Assembly (NCBI RefSeq): GCF_002934365.1
Contig: NZ_PTIY01000004.1
Location: 124,001-188,000, forward strand
Direction of reading: 5' to 3'
Source: Methylobacter tundripaludum
GTDB taxonomy: Bacteria; Pseudomonadota; Gammaproteobacteria; Methylococcales; Methylomonadaceae
Length of the DNA stretch: 64,000 nt
Shown piece after piece: positions 43,444 through 53,129 of the stretch. Position 1 is the first letter of the stretch; each line of letters begins with the position of its first letter. The notes below the pieces were generated by a model. The model was not told the origin of the DNA and did no database searches. It was given only the letters and a program-made list of their open reading frames with translations. The translations under genes were made by a program, and so were the position numbers.

Positions 43444-44226
43444 TTAGCCGCCATGAATCTCCGCATGTAACGCGCGGTATTCGTCGGTCAGCTTATGATT
43501 GGGGACAAAATGCACCAGCGGTTTCGATTCGGTGTGCGATTCCCTGACCTTGACCGATGGCGAGATCATTGCGGCCAGCACCGGCAGTCCTTCGGCAATT
43601 AGCTCTTCGACTATCTGGCGGGGCATATTGGCTTGTTTTTGGTATTGGTTGACGATGATGCCTTCAACTTCAAGATTGTGATTATGGTCGGCTTTAACCT
43701 CTGCGACCACCTGCATCAGAGAATACAGGGCTTCCCTGGCAAAGGTGTCGCAATCGAAAGGGATCAGGCATTTGCCGGCCGCGATTAACGCCGACTGGCT
43801 GTAAAAGTTCAGGATCGGCGGGGTGTCCATATAGATTTCATCGAAACCTTCGAGCTTTTCCAGCGCCTCTTTCAATTTGAAGATTTTCATCCGCGATTCC
43901 AATCGGCTTTGCAACGGTTCAAGCTCGGGGTGGGATGGAATGACGAACAAATTGGGGAACGGGGTCTCATGTATCGCGCTTTCCAAGCCGGAACCGGATG
44001 AACCGCCGCCAAACAGGGACAGGCTCAGCGTATCTTTGAAGAAGTGGGCAATCGTCTTGTCGCTATCGCTGACTTTTTCGCCGAGCAGGTATTGCGTTGA
44101 ATTGCCCTGAACATCAAGGTCGATGACTAAGGTACGCTTACCTTCAACGGCACTGATGGCGGCTAAGTTGCACGTAATAGTCGATTTGCCGACGCCGCCT
44201 TTCTGGTTGAAAATGACTCTGCGCAT
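43444..44226 (-). CDS. ParA-family ATPase
   Basis: 260 residues. The deviant Walker A FNQKGGVGKSTITCNLAA, LVIDLDVQGNSTQYL (Walker A') and IYMDTPPILNFYSQSAL (Walker B) define a ParA/Soj-type ATPase. The middle holds a Gly/Ser-rich insertion (SLFGGGSSGSGLE). No parB or parS is adjacent, so it is more likely an orphan ParA used for positioning a protein complex than the chromosomal partition gene. It is transcribed away from the YbeL-like gene. Confidence 0.9.
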   Translation of the reverse strand: MRRVIFNQKGGVGKSTITCNLAAISAVEGKRTLVIDLDVQGNSTQYLLGEKVSDSDKTIAHFFKDTLSLSLFGGGSSGSGLESAIHETPFPNLFVIPSHPELEPLQSRLESRMKIFKLKEALEKLEGFDEIYMDTPPILNFYSQSALIAAGKCLIPFDCDTFAREALYSLMQVVAEVKADHNHNLEVEGIIVNQYQKQANMPRQIVEELIAEGLPVLAAMISPSVKVRESHTESKPLVHFVPNHKLTDEYRALHAEIHGG

Positions 44227-44284
44227 GTTATCCCCGTTAAATCAAATAGTTGAAAGCCGCATTATAAGCCTTGGACCGCTAATA

Positions 44285-44770
44285 TCAAATACGGATAAAG
44301 GTTTTGCCGTGGCATTGCGGACATTCGGGAATTTCGCTCGGTGTTTTGAACGCGATTTCCTTGCCGCAGTCGTCGCAGATAAAAGTTCCCGGCACGGTAA
44401 TGTCGCCGCTGTGATAGGTGTGCGCTTTCGCTAATTGTTCAATTTTTGCCAGTTCCAGGCGGGTTTTATCGGCAAGGCTTAAAAAGGCGTCCAGCGTGAA
44501 GTTTTCAATCAACTCAATATCGAATTTAAACCATTCGGATAAAGACTCCTTGTCTTCCTCAGCAGACAAACCATGCGCCGCATGCTCGATGTCGCGTTTA
44601 ACAAACTCTGAAACCCTGTCCAATTCCTCACTGGTCAAATCACTGTCTTTTCCGGTTTTTTCTTTTGATATTTCCAGCGCTTCGGCAAACGAATGCAGCG
44701 TATCTTCCATGGTTTCATGGAGATGCTTCATAAAATCGGTATAGGCGGTGACAAGTTTGTTTTTATTCAT
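44285..44770 (-). CDS. YbeL-like (DUF1451) zinc-ribbon protein
   Basis: 161 residues. A helical N-terminal region (MNKNKLVTAYTDFMKHLHET) leads to a C-terminal zinc ribbon with CDDCG and CPQCHG. This is the DUF1451 family, of which E. coli YbeL is a member; ybeL also neighbours leuS in E. coli, and here the gene is divergent from leuS, 85 bp away. Function unknown. Confidence 0.85.
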   Translation of the reverse strand: MNKNKLVTAYTDFMKHLHETMEDTLHSFAEALEISKEKTGKDSDLTSEELDRVSEFVKRDIEHAAHGLSAEEDKESLSEWFKFDIELIENFTLDAFLSLADKTRLELAKIEQLAKAHTYHSGDITVPGTFICDDCGKEIAFKTPSEIPECPQCHGKTFIRI

Positions 44771-44855
44771 AAGGGTTGGGCTCCTGAAAATGGCGCTTTA
44801 GATTTAAGCAACTGTACGGTATTCTAACGCTTTTGACTGGTAAAAGACGAGAAGG

Positions 44856-47306
44856 ATGCAAGAAAATTATAAGCCGTTGGCAATCGAGCAAGAAGTACAG
44901 GCCGCCTGGGACGCTTCGGGCGTGTTTAATGTGTCGGAATCGTCTACACAGGAAAAGTATTATTGCTTGTCCATGTTCCCTTATCCGAGCGGCAAGCTGC
45001 ACATGGGGCATGTCCGTAACTATACCATCGGCGACGTGATCAGCCGCTACCAGCGCATGTTGGGCAAGAATGTGATGCAGCCTATGGGCTGGGACGCGTT
45101 CGGCTTGCCGGCGGAAAATGCCGCGATGCAGCATGGCGTACATCCGGCCGACTGGACCTACAGCAACATCGACTATATGCGCGACCAGCTCAAGCGGCTG
45201 GGTTTCGGCTATGACTGGAAGCGCGAACTGGCCACCTGCAATCCGCATTATTATAAGTGGGAGCAATGGTTTTTCCTGAAGCTGCTGGAAAAAGGCCTGG
45301 TTTACAAAAAAACCGCGCCGGTCAACTGGTGTCCGCATGACATGACCGTTCTGGCTAACGAGCAGGTTATCGACGGTTGCTGCTGGCGTTGCGACACGCA
45401 GGTTGAGCGCAAGGAAATCGCCCAATGGTTCTTGAAAATCACCGCCTACGCGGATGAATTGCTCGCCTCGCTGGAAACGCTGGACGGCTGGCCGGAACAG
45501 GTCAAAACCATGCAGGCCAACTGGATAGGGCGTTCCGAAGGCGTGGAGATGAATTTCTCTGTGCCTGGGTCGGATCAGCCTTTGAGCATCTACACCACGC
45601 GCCCCGATACCTTGATGGGCGTGACCTATCTGGCCGTGGCGGCGGAACATCCGCTGGCGCTGAAAGCCGCGGAAACCAATGCTGAAATCAGCGCATTTAT
45701 CGATGACTGCAAGATGATGGAAACTTCGGAAGCGGCCATGGAAACCATGGAAAAGCGCGGTATCGATTCCAGCATCAAGGCGCTGCATCCGATCACCGGC
45801 GAACAAGTTCCGGTCTGGATCGCCAATTTCGTGTTGATGGGTTACGGCACCGGCGCGGTGATGTCCGTTCCTGCTCATGATCAACGCGATTTTGAGTTTG
45901 CTCTTAAGTACGGCATTGCTATCAAACAGGTGATTTTTGCCAAAGACGGCGGAGACGATGATTGTTCGGAGCAGGCTTACACGGTAAAAGGCGTGTTAAA
46001 GAATTCGGGCGCATTTGACGGGTTAACGTCTGAACAAGCTTTTGCAGCCATTTCCGAAACGCTGGAAAAAGACCAAAAAGGCCAGCGCAAAACCAATTTC
46101 AGGTTGCGCGACTGGGGTGTTTCCCGTCAGCGTTACTGGGGCGCGCCGATCCCGGTCATTTATTGCGACGACTGCGGCACGGTTCCGGTTCCCGAGCGGG
46201 ATTTGCCGGTCGAGCTGCCCAGGGATGTCGTGCTGGACGGTTCGCAATCGCCTTTGGTCGCTCATCCGACTTTTTCCCATACGACTTGTCCGACATGCGG
46301 TAAAGCAGCGCGCCGGGAAACCGATACCTTCGATACCTTTATGGAATCGTCCTGGTATTTTGCGCGGTTCGCCGGTAATAACCCGGACAGCATGCTCGAT
46401 CAAAGCGCCAAATACTGGCTGCCGGTCGATCATTATATCGGCGGCATCGAACACGCTATATTGCATTTGTTGTATGCGCGGTTTTACACCAAGCTGATGC
46501 GCGATGAAGGTTTGCTGATTTGCGACGAGCCGTTTAAAAGGTTGCTGACCCAAGGCATGGTGCTCAAAGACGGCAGCAAAATGTCCAAATCCAAGGGCAA
46601 CACGGTTGATCCGCAAGGCCTGATCGATCAATACGGCGCGGATACCGTGCGTCTGTTCATCATGTTTGCAGCGCCGCCGGAGCAATCGCTGGAATGGTCC
46701 GACAGCGGCGTGGAAGGCGCGTTCCGTTTCCTGAAACGGCTCTGGAAACAGGCTTACCAGCATTGCGATGCCGGTGGTTCTAAAGCGCCGCTGGATAAGC
46801 AGGCGTTAACCGCAGAGCAACAGGCGGTGCGCCGCCAGCTCCATCTGGCTATCCAGAAAGCAACCGACGATTTCGGCAGGCGCTATACCTTTAATACCGT
46901 GATTGCCGCAAACATGGAGCTGATCAACACCTTGTCAAAGTTTGTCGATGATTCGGACAACGGCAAGGCGATCAGGCAGGAGGTTTTGGAAGCCATTGTG
47001 CTGATGTTGTCGCCGATAGTGCCGCATATCTGCCATCAACTGTGGCTGGATCTGGGCCATCAGCAGGCGGTGGTCAGCGCGTCATGGCCCGAGGTCGATG
47101 CAACGGCATTGGAACAGGACGCCCTGGAGCTGGTGCTACAGGTGAACGGCAAGTTGCGCAGTAAGATGTCGGTATCAATCAACGCATCTAAAGACGAAAT
47201 AGAGGCAATGGCGCTGAGTGACGAACATGTGATGCGCTTTATTGAAGGCCAGCCGATCAAAAAGGTGATAATTGTGCCGAAAAAATTGGTCAATATTGTT
47301 GTTTAA
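44856..47306 (+). CDS. leuS: Leucyl-tRNA synthetase
   Basis: 816 residues. Charges tRNA-Leu with leucine. HIGH-type signature in [16 protein letters not shown], editing domain with [20 protein letters not shown], and KMSKS at about 575-579 ([15 protein letters not shown]). Then an anticodon-binding region and C-terminal domain ([13 protein letters not shown]). Length is slightly under E. coli LeuRS (860), from shorter insertions. The first gene of a leuS-lptE-holA cluster conserved in gammaproteobacteria. Confidence 0.98.
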   Translation: MQENYKPLAIEQEVQAAWDASGVFNVSESSTQEKYYCLSMFPYPSGKLHMGHVRNYTIGDVISRYQRMLGKNVMQPMGWDAFGLPAENAAMQHGVHPADWTYSNIDYMRDQLKRLGFGYDWKRELATCNPHYYKWEQWFFLKLLEKGLVYKKTAPVNWCPHDMTVLANEQVIDGCCWRCDTQVERKEIAQWFLKITAYADELLASLETLDGWPEQVKTMQANWIGRSEGVEMNFSVPGSDQPLSIYTTRPDTLMGVTYLAVAAEHPLALKAAETNAEISAFIDDCKMMETSEAAMETMEKRGIDSSIKALHPITGEQVPVWIANFVLMGYGTGAVMSVPAHDQRDFEFALKYGIAIKQVIFAKDGGDDDCSEQAYTVKGVLKNSGAFDGLTSEQAFAAISETLEKDQKGQRKTNFRLRDWGVSRQRYWGAPIPVIYCDDCGTVPVPERDLPVELPRDVVLDGSQSPLVAHPTFSHTTCPTCGKAARRETDTFDTFMESSWYFARFAGNNPDSMLDQSAKYWLPVDHYIGGIEHAILHLLYARFYTKLMRDEGLLICDEPFKRLLTQGMVLKDGSKMSKSKGNTVDPQGLIDQYGADTVRLFIMFAAPPEQSLEWSDSGVEGAFRFLKRLWKQAYQHCDAGGSKAPLDKQALTAEQQAVRRQLHLAIQKATDDFGRRYTFNTVIAANMELINTLSKFVDDSDNGKAIRQEVLEAIVLMLSPIVPHICHQLWLDLGHQQAVVSASWPEVDATALEQDALELVLQVNGKLRSKMSVSINASKDEIEAMALSDEHVMRFIEGQPIKKVIIVPKKLVNIVV

Positions 47307-47315
47307 GGGGAGCCT

Positions 47316-47813
47316 GTGTTAACAAAAAAAGCAGCCATCTTTGTTATGGCTTTGTTATTGAGCGCTTGCGGGTATCATTTGCGGGGCGCTATTCAATTGC
47401 CTGAAAATATGAAAAGTATTTATGTCGAGGGCGGGTCCGGGGCTCTGCTCGAACAATTCAAACAGGTTATGAAGGCGTCTTCTGCCCAGCTTTCAAATTC
47501 CCGTACTGGGGCGGGTATTGTTATCAAGATATTTAACGAGGACTTTAACCGGCGCGTGTTGTCGCTGAGCTCCAGAGGCAAGTCCAACGAGTTTGAACTC
47601 AATTACCGGCTGGACTATGAATTCGCCAATGCGAAGGATGTCACGTTGATGGAGAGGCAGTCGGTTGAAATCAAGCGCGACTATTACAACGATCAGCAAT
47701 ATATTATTGCCAAAGATAATGAAGAAACCGGGATACGCAACGAAATGTACCAGCAGGCGGTGCAGACCATCGTCAATCGCGCCAGGGTGGTATTAGAGTC
47801 AGGCGCGAAATAA
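47316..47813 (+). CDS. lptE: LPS-assembly lipoprotein LptE
   Basis: 165 residues from a GTG at 47316 with AAGGGGAG upstream. A signal peptide with lipobox LLLSACG, then GYHLRGAIQLPENMKSIYVE, the LptE (RlpB) start, and a helix/strand domain with SLSSRGKSNEFELNYRLDYE. LptE sits inside the LptD barrel and guides LPS to the outer leaflet. It follows leuS by 9 bp and precedes holA by 1 bp, so all three are one operon. Confidence 0.93.
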   Translation: MLTKKAAIFVMALLLSACGYHLRGAIQLPENMKSIYVEGGSGALLEQFKQVMKASSAQLSNSRTGAGIVIKIFNEDFNRRVLSLSSRGKSNEFELNYRLDYEFANAKDVTLMERQSVEIKRDYYNDQQYIIAKDNEETGIRNEMYQQAVQTIVNRARVVLESGAK

Positions 47814-47814
47814 T

Positions 47815-48828
47815 ATGCGGCTCAAGCCTGAGCAAATGGCTGCGGCGTTGCAAAAGGATTTGGCGCCGGTTTATTTTATTAGCGGCGATGAATCGTTGCA
47901 GCTTGGCGAGGTGGCGGATGCGATCAGGGCGGCGGCGCGAAAAGCCGGTTATGACAGTCGCGACGTTTTGGTTGCCGACGCCGGGTTTTCATGGAATGAA
48001 TTAATGGAGTCGGCAGGTTCATTATCTATTTTTGCCGATAAAAAGATTATCGATTTAAGGCTGCCCACCGGTACGCCGGGTACCGACGGTGCGAAAGCTC
48101 TGATCGACTACTGTGAGCGCGTGCCGGAAGATACGCTGCTGCTGATTACCGCAGCAAAACTGGCCGGCGCCTCCTTAAAATCGCGCTGGTTTCAGGCTTT
48201 GGATAAGGTTGGCTGCGTTATTCAGGTCTGGCCGTTAGAGGGACAGGATTTAATCCGCTGGTTGCAGCAAAGAATGCAGCGGCGCGGGTTACAGGCGGAA
48301 ATGGAAGGAATAAAGATATTGGCTTCCAGGATTGAAGGCAATCTGCTGGCCGCCGCCCAGGAAATAGAAAAACTTTATGTATTATACGGCGCCGGACAGT
48401 TAAGCAATCAGCAGATTTTTGATGTGGTGGCCGACAGCTCCAGGTTTGACGTGTTTAAGCTGATGGATGGCGTACTGGCAGCCAGGGTAGGCAGAATCTT
48501 AAAGATATTGTCCGGTTTGCGTTCGGAAGGCATCGCGGCCCCTGTGGTGTTATGGGCTGTGACGCGTGAAGCTAGGGCGTTGATCAGGATTAAGCAGGCG
48601 TTGGCTCAGGGGCAAAACAGGGCGCTGGTTTTTAAAAACAATCAAATTTGGGACAAGCGCCAGCAGCTGGTTAGTGACGCATTGAGCAGGTTGACGGATG
48701 GCGATCTCAACAGTATTTTAGTCTTGAGTGCAAAAGCTGATCGGCAGATTAAAGGCCGGCAGCAAGGCGAACCCTGGGAAACGCTGCTGGATATTTGCTT
48801 GATGTTTGGGCTAAAGGCTAAAGGCTAA
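47815..48828 (+). CDS. holA: DNA polymerase III subunit delta
   Basis: 337 residues. The N-terminal region LAPVYFISGDESLQLGEVAD and the AAA+-like fold with WPLEGQDLIRWLQQRMQRRG and LAAAQEIEKLYVLYG are those of HolA, which opens the beta clamp in the clamp loader. The C-terminal region (ALIRIKQALAQGQN, DGDLNSILVLSAKADRQIKG) is complete. Third gene of the leuS operon. Confidence 0.95.
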   Translation: MRLKPEQMAAALQKDLAPVYFISGDESLQLGEVADAIRAAARKAGYDSRDVLVADAGFSWNELMESAGSLSIFADKKIIDLRLPTGTPGTDGAKALIDYCERVPEDTLLLITAAKLAGASLKSRWFQALDKVGCVIQVWPLEGQDLIRWLQQRMQRRGLQAEMEGIKILASRIEGNLLAAAQEIEKLYVLYGAGQLSNQQIFDVVADSSRFDVFKLMDGVLAARVGRILKILSGLRSEGIAAPVVLWAVTREARALIRIKQALAQGQNRALVFKNNQIWDKRQQLVSDALSRLTDGDLNSILVLSAKADRQIKGRQQGEPWETLLDICLMFGLKAKG

Positions 48829-48866
48829 AAATTTGAAATACGCCTTAATTAAATGCAAGCTTTTTT

Positions 48867-48901
48867 CGCCCTTCGCCCTTCGCCCTTCGCCCTTCGCCCT
48901 T
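48867..48901. repeat. Tandem heptamer repeat (CGCCCTT)x5
   Basis: Five perfect copies of CGCCCTT preceded by TTTTTT, between the convergent holA and histidine kinase genes. The variant motif GCGAAGGGC(A) recurs at 63156-63181. Confidence 0.85.
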
Positions 48902-48921
48902 CGTCTTTTGTTTTTCTTCTC

Positions 48922-49608
48922 TTATGGCAAATACAATTTAAACCTGGCTCCGCCGAACTGACTATTATTGTCGGTTACAATAAATCCGTGCTTATCGTCT
49001 TTGACATGTAATTGTGCAATGGTCTCGGTAAAAAACAAGCCCAGTCCGGTATTGCCGGTAGCCAGATCAACTTGGTGGAGTTGTTTATAGTCGGGCGACA
49101 TCAGGTTTTCCGGATAGCCTTTGCCGTCGTCTTCAATACAAAAAACAATATAATCATCTTCTTCTGAGGCGGAAATCAGAACCTTGCTTTTGCAATAGCG
49201 CTGTGCGTTATTGACCAGCGTGCAGAGGGCGTTGCTGATCATCGCGCTGTCGCAATAACAAAACAGGTCGCCGTGGCATTCGGTAATGAGTTGAACATTG
49301 CCCAAAGATAATAAGGTGGATTGCTGGGCGACAATGTCCTCCAATATATCGGCGGCGCTATGCTCGTCTACACTTAGGCTGAATTGGGATAAATCAATTT
49401 TATAAAGTGTCAGTAACTGCATGAGGCTATTGTTCATGCGGTTGGTTTCAAATTCCAGTTGTCTGAATTCCGTGGGTTTTGGGTCCTGATAGATGTTTTC
49501 AAGCTGACCGACCAGAGCTCGAAGAGCTGTCAATGAATTCTTTATGTCATGCACTGAAGAGGCCAGAATGGCGGGAAAACCGATTGAAAGCATATGGGTA
49601 TTAGACAT
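48922..49608 (-). CDS. Sensor histidine kinase without sensor domain
   Basis: 228 residues. HisKA-type phosphoacceptor in SSVHDIKNSLTALRALVGQ (His at ~20), then an HATPase_c domain with N-box LVNNAQRYCKS, G1 IEDDGKGYPE and G2 TGNTGLGLFFTETIA. There is no membrane or sensory domain, so it must receive input from another protein, most simply the response regulator-TPR protein encoded 9 bp upstream. A truncated second copy of its 5' end remains at 51316-51392. Confidence 0.88.
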   Translation of the reverse strand: MSNTHMLSIGFPAILASSVHDIKNSLTALRALVGQLENIYQDPKPTEFRQLEFETNRMNNSLMQLLTLYKIDLSQFSLSVDEHSAADILEDIVAQQSTLLSLGNVQLITECHGDLFCYCDSAMISNALCTLVNNAQRYCKSKVLISASEEDDYIVFCIEDDGKGYPENLMSPDYKQLHQVDLATGNTGLGLFFTETIAQLHVKDDKHGFIVTDNNSQFGGARFKLYLP

Positions 49609-49617
49609 TTTGGCGGC

Positions 49618-51240
49618 TTATTGGTTAGATTTATTTTGAATAGTGTCCAGTTCTACTTGAAGGCCACCGATTTGATTGTGAGGTATGCCTATCTGAACGC
49701 CTTTATTGATATAGGTTTGAGCGCTGATGATTTTTTCCGGGTCGGGCTTAGATGTTTTAAGATCGTGAATAATGATTTTTATCAGGTTTAACAGGACCGT
49801 CTGGTTGCTAGGCATTTTGGCAATCGCTTGTTTAAAAACCTCTAGGGCGCCCTTAACGTTACCTTCCTGGAACAAGCTGACGCCTCTATTGTTGATGTCG
49901 ACCAATTCTTTCTTTATCTGCCGAATCAGTGTTTCTGCGTAGTTTTCGCCGATAATGGCGTCGCATAGGGTTACAATGTCTTTGATAAAAAGCTTGTCAT
50001 CAATATTGGTTTTAACCAAATCGTTAAGAATTTCATCGCAAGTTTCGTTGTTTCCATTCAGATAAAAAGTTTTTGCCATTTCCAGGCGAAGCTCGCGGGA
50101 AATCTGTTTGTTAAACTGTTGGTTCAGTTTCACTGTTTTTTCGTGGGCCTGTTGAGCCAGCGCTTTGTTGCCTTTTGCCTGATGAATTTCGGTTTCCAGC
50201 AGGGAAGCTCTAAGTTTTGCTTCAGGATCATTGTGAAACTGCTGATTCAGTTCGTACAGTATTTTCAGCGCCTCGTCGGATGCGTTGCTTTTTAAGTAAA
50301 CGTTGGCCAATCCTGAATAGTCGCCGGATGACCGGTGTATAGAGTTTTTGCCCAGTTTGATCGTCGCTGTATAAGCTTTTTTGGCAACCGGGAGGTTTTC
50401 GGTTTTATCGGCCAGCGACGCCAGTTTTTTTTGTCTTAAGATGGACATCGGCGAAAGCGTAACAGCCGAATTAAGTGAAGATACCGCATGCTCATCGTTA
50501 CCCATGGCTTCGTGCGCTTTAACCAGCCAGTCGTAAGCTTCCAGCATCATCGGATATTGCTCAATAAGGTCCTGAAATGTCTTGATGGCTTGGTCGAAAT
50601 CGCCGAGAAAAAAAGCCACAACACCCAAGCCCAATCTGGCCCAAGGGAGTTCCCGTTCATGTAGAATATTCCGATAAATTTTCTCAGCCGTTTTAAAATC
50701 CCCAACCTTAACGGTCAGTTCGGCATGCAGCTTTAATAATTGCATGCGCATTTTTTTGTCATCTTGTTGGAGCAGCCTTTCGCAATTCTGTATGGCTTGG
50801 TAGAGATTGCCGTTGTCTATTTCATTTTCAATGCAGGCCAGGTATGTCTTGCGGGCGTGGCATCTTTCAATACGGTTTAATAATTGCAGCCGGTTAAAAG
50901 GTTTAATCAGATACTCGTCGGGCTTGTTGTCGATGGTGCTAAGCACCATCTCCAGGCGCTGTTCAAAAGTGACCATGATAAAGATGGCGTTAACCGGCAA
51001 TAGCTTAAGATACCGGGCTTCTTCCAGAACCTGTTGGCCGTTTTTGCCTTTGGGTAGGTTGTAATCGCAGAGCACGATATCGAACCGGTTAATTTTCATC
51101 GCGGTGAGCGCATTAACACCGGATTCCGTCTCGACAATAAACTGGGCGTTAAATAAACCCAGAATATGTTTAATGGTTTCGCGCATGATCGCTTGATTTT
51201 CGACGACCAATATTTTTTTTGATGAGAGGTTTATTGCCAT
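49618..51240 (-). CDS. Response regulator-TPR protein, copy B
   Basis: 540 residues. A receiver domain at ~8-130 has the phosphoacceptor Asp59 (FDIVLCDYNLP), Thr/Ser switch MVTFEQ and Lys in YLIKPFNRL. The rest is TPR-like repeats (WARLGLGVVAFFLGDFDQAI, PMMLEAYDWLVKAHEAMGND). It differs from its tandem twin (51402-53024) in the acidic pocket: VVENQ instead of VVEDQ, so one of the two magnesium-binding acidic residues is Asn here. No DNA-binding domain; output is probably through protein contacts. Confidence 0.9.
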   Translation of the reverse strand: MAINLSSKKILVVENQAIMRETIKHILGLFNAQFIVETESGVNALTAMKINRFDIVLCDYNLPKGKNGQQVLEEARYLKLLPVNAIFIMVTFEQRLEMVLSTIDNKPDEYLIKPFNRLQLLNRIERCHARKTYLACIENEIDNGNLYQAIQNCERLLQQDDKKMRMQLLKLHAELTVKVGDFKTAEKIYRNILHERELPWARLGLGVVAFFLGDFDQAIKTFQDLIEQYPMMLEAYDWLVKAHEAMGNDEHAVSSLNSAVTLSPMSILRQKKLASLADKTENLPVAKKAYTATIKLGKNSIHRSSGDYSGLANVYLKSNASDEALKILYELNQQFHNDPEAKLRASLLETEIHQAKGNKALAQQAHEKTVKLNQQFNKQISRELRLEMAKTFYLNGNNETCDEILNDLVKTNIDDKLFIKDIVTLCDAIIGENYAETLIRQIKKELVDINNRGVSLFQEGNVKGALEVFKQAIAKMPSNQTVLLNLIKIIIHDLKTSKPDPEKIISAQTYINKGVQIGIPHNQIGGLQVELDTIQNKSNQ

Positions 51241-51315
51241 AAGGGATTATTTAACCTTATATTTCATCCGTTTGAATTGGGCTTGAGAAATAATGAGTCC
51301 TTAGTCTTAGTGCCT

Positions 51316-51392
51316 CAGGCTGTCCTTTATATTATGCGCCGAACAGTCCAGAATAGCGGAAAACCGATTGGCGGCATGTGAATATTAGACCT
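51316..51392 (-). pseudogene. Remnant of histidine kinase 5' end
   Basis: On the - strand, CAATAAGCCGCCAAAAGG then TCTAATATTCACATGCC and CCAATCGGTTTTCCGCTATTCTGG parallel the first ~75 bases of the kinase gene (start 49608). The start codon position reads AGG instead of ATG and the homology fades after ATAAAG. It marks the second copy of a duplicated regulator-kinase unit. Confidence 0.75.
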
Positions 51393-51401
51393 TTTGGCGG
51401 C

Positions 51402-53024
51402 TTATTGGTTAGATTTATTTTGAATGGTGTCCAGCTCTGCTTGAAGGCCGCCGATTTGGTTGTGCGGTATGCCTATTTGAACGGCTTTATTGATATAGGC
51501 TTGAGCGCTGATGATCTTTTCCGGGTTGGTTTTAGATGTTTTAAGATCGTGAATGATGATTTTTATCAGGTTTAACAGGACCGTTTGGTTGCTAGGCATT
51601 TTGGCAATGGCTTGTTCGAAAACCGTTAGAGCGCCTTTAATGTTACCTTCTTGAAACAGGCTGACGCCTTTGTTGTTGATGTCGACCAATTCTTTTTTTA
51701 TGTGTTGGATCAATGATTCGGCATAGCTTTCGCCGATAATGGCGTCGCATAGGGTTACGATGTCTTTGATGAAGGACTTGTCGTCAATATTGGTTCTAAC
51801 TAAATCGTTAAGAATTTCATCGCAAGTTTCGTTGTCTCCGTTCAGATAAAAAGCCTTCGCCATTTCCAGGCGAAGCTCCCGGGAAATCTGTTTGTTAAAC
51901 TGTTCGTTCAGTTTAACTGTTTTTCCATAGGCCTGCTCGGCCAGCGCCGAATTGCCTTTTGTCTGATGAATCTCGGCTTCCAGCAGGGAGGCTCTAAGTT
52001 TTGCCTCAGGGTCATTGTGAAACTGCTGATTCAGTTCGTACAGTATTTTCAGCGCCTCGTTGGCGGCGTTGCTTTTTAAGTAAACGTTGGCCAAGCCCGC
52101 ATAGTCGGCGGATGACCGGTGTATAGAGTTTTTGCCCAGTTTGATCGTCGCTGTGTAGGCTTTTTTAGCAACCGGGAGGTTTTCGGTTTTATCGGCCAGC
52201 AACGCCAGTTTTTTTTGTCTTAAGATGGACATCGGCGAAAGCGTAACGGCCGAATTAAGTGAAGATACCGCATGCTCGTCGTTACCCATCGATTCGTGTG
52301 TTTTAACCAGCCAGTCGTAAGCTTCCAGCATCATCGGGTACTGCTCGATAAGATCCTGGAAAGTCTTGATGGCTTGGTCATAATAGCCGAGAAAGAAAGC
52401 CACTACGCCCAAGCCCAATCTGGCCCAGGGAAGTTCCCGTTCATGCAGAATGTCTTGATAAGTTTCCTCGGCTTTTTTAAAGTTTCCAACCTTAAGGGCC
52501 AGTTCGGCATACATTTTTAATAATTGCATGCGCATTTTTTTATCATCCAGTTGCAGCAGCTTTTCGCAATTATATATAGCCTTGTATAGATTGCCGCTGT
52601 CTATTTCATTTTCAACGCTGGTCAGGTATGTTTTACGGGAATAGCATCTTTCGATACGGTTTAATAGTTGCAGCCGGTTAAAAGGTTTAATCAGGTAGTC
52701 GTCGGGCTTGTTGTCGATGGCGCTAAGCACCATCTCCAGGCTCTGTTCGCAAGTGACCATGATAAAGATGGCGTTGACCGGCAATAATTTAAGATGCCTG
52801 GCTTCTTCCAGAACCTGTTGACCGTTTTTTCCTCTGAGCAGATTGTAGTCGCAGAGCACAATATCAAACTTGTCAATTCTCATCGCAGTGATTGCGTTGA
52901 TGCCGGATTCCGCTTCAACAATAAACCGGGCGCCAAACGAACCCAGAATATGTTTAATGGTTTCGCGCATGATCGCTTGATCTTCGACAACCAATATTTT
53001 TTTTGATGCCAGGTTTATTGCCAT
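51402..53024 (-). CDS. Response regulator-TPR protein, copy A
   Basis: 540 residues, the same length as copy B and about 85-90% identical by eye. Its receiver has the full acidic pair (KKILVVEDQAIMRETIKHIL), Asp59 in FDIVLCDYNLL, MVTCEQ and the KPF motif, followed by the same TPR-like array. It is divergent from htpG, and its start is separated from htpG by 105 bp that contains the heat-shock promoter. Confidence 0.92.
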   Translation of the reverse strand: MAINLASKKILVVEDQAIMRETIKHILGSFGARFIVEAESGINAITAMRIDKFDIVLCDYNLLRGKNGQQVLEEARHLKLLPVNAIFIMVTCEQSLEMVLSAIDNKPDDYLIKPFNRLQLLNRIERCYSRKTYLTSVENEIDSGNLYKAIYNCEKLLQLDDKKMRMQLLKMYAELALKVGNFKKAEETYQDILHERELPWARLGLGVVAFFLGYYDQAIKTFQDLIEQYPMMLEAYDWLVKTHESMGNDEHAVSSLNSAVTLSPMSILRQKKLALLADKTENLPVAKKAYTATIKLGKNSIHRSSADYAGLANVYLKSNAANEALKILYELNQQFHNDPEAKLRASLLEAEIHQTKGNSALAEQAYGKTVKLNEQFNKQISRELRLEMAKAFYLNGDNETCDEILNDLVRTNIDDKSFIKDIVTLCDAIIGESYAESLIQHIKKELVDINNKGVSLFQEGNIKGALTVFEQAIAKMPSNQTVLLNLIKIIIHDLKTSKTNPEKIISAQAYINKAVQIGIPHNQIGGLQAELDTIQNKSNQ

Positions 53025-53065
53025 AAGGAATTACTTAATCTGATATTCAATCTGTCTTATTCGGG

Positions 53066-53093
53066 CTTGAAAAAAACCAATGCGTCCCAATAT
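53066..53093 (+). promoter_or_regulatory. Sigma-32 (heat-shock) promoter of htpG
   Basis: CTTGAAA (-35, 53066-53072), a 13-base spacer and CCCAATAT (-10, 53086-53093) match the consensus CTTGAAA-N11-16-CCCCATNT at nearly every position. The htpG ATG is 36 bp downstream. Confidence 0.85.
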
Positions 53094-53129
53094 TGGCGTT
53101 AATCTTATAATTAATCAGGATTAATAAAC

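Noticed and set aside
43444-44226. Chromosomal or plasmid partition locus (parAB) and origin
   Set aside because: No parB, parS-like site, dnaA-box cluster or replication gene nearby; best treated as an orphan ParA-like ATPase.
44763-45884. A 373-codon open frame on the - strand opposite leuS
   Set aside because: Low-complexity, His/Arg/Phe-rich translation typical of an antisense shadow; the opposite strand is a certain leuS.
48860-48905. CRISPR-like repeats
   Set aside because: The heptamers are directly adjacent with no spacers, and no cas gene is present in the window.
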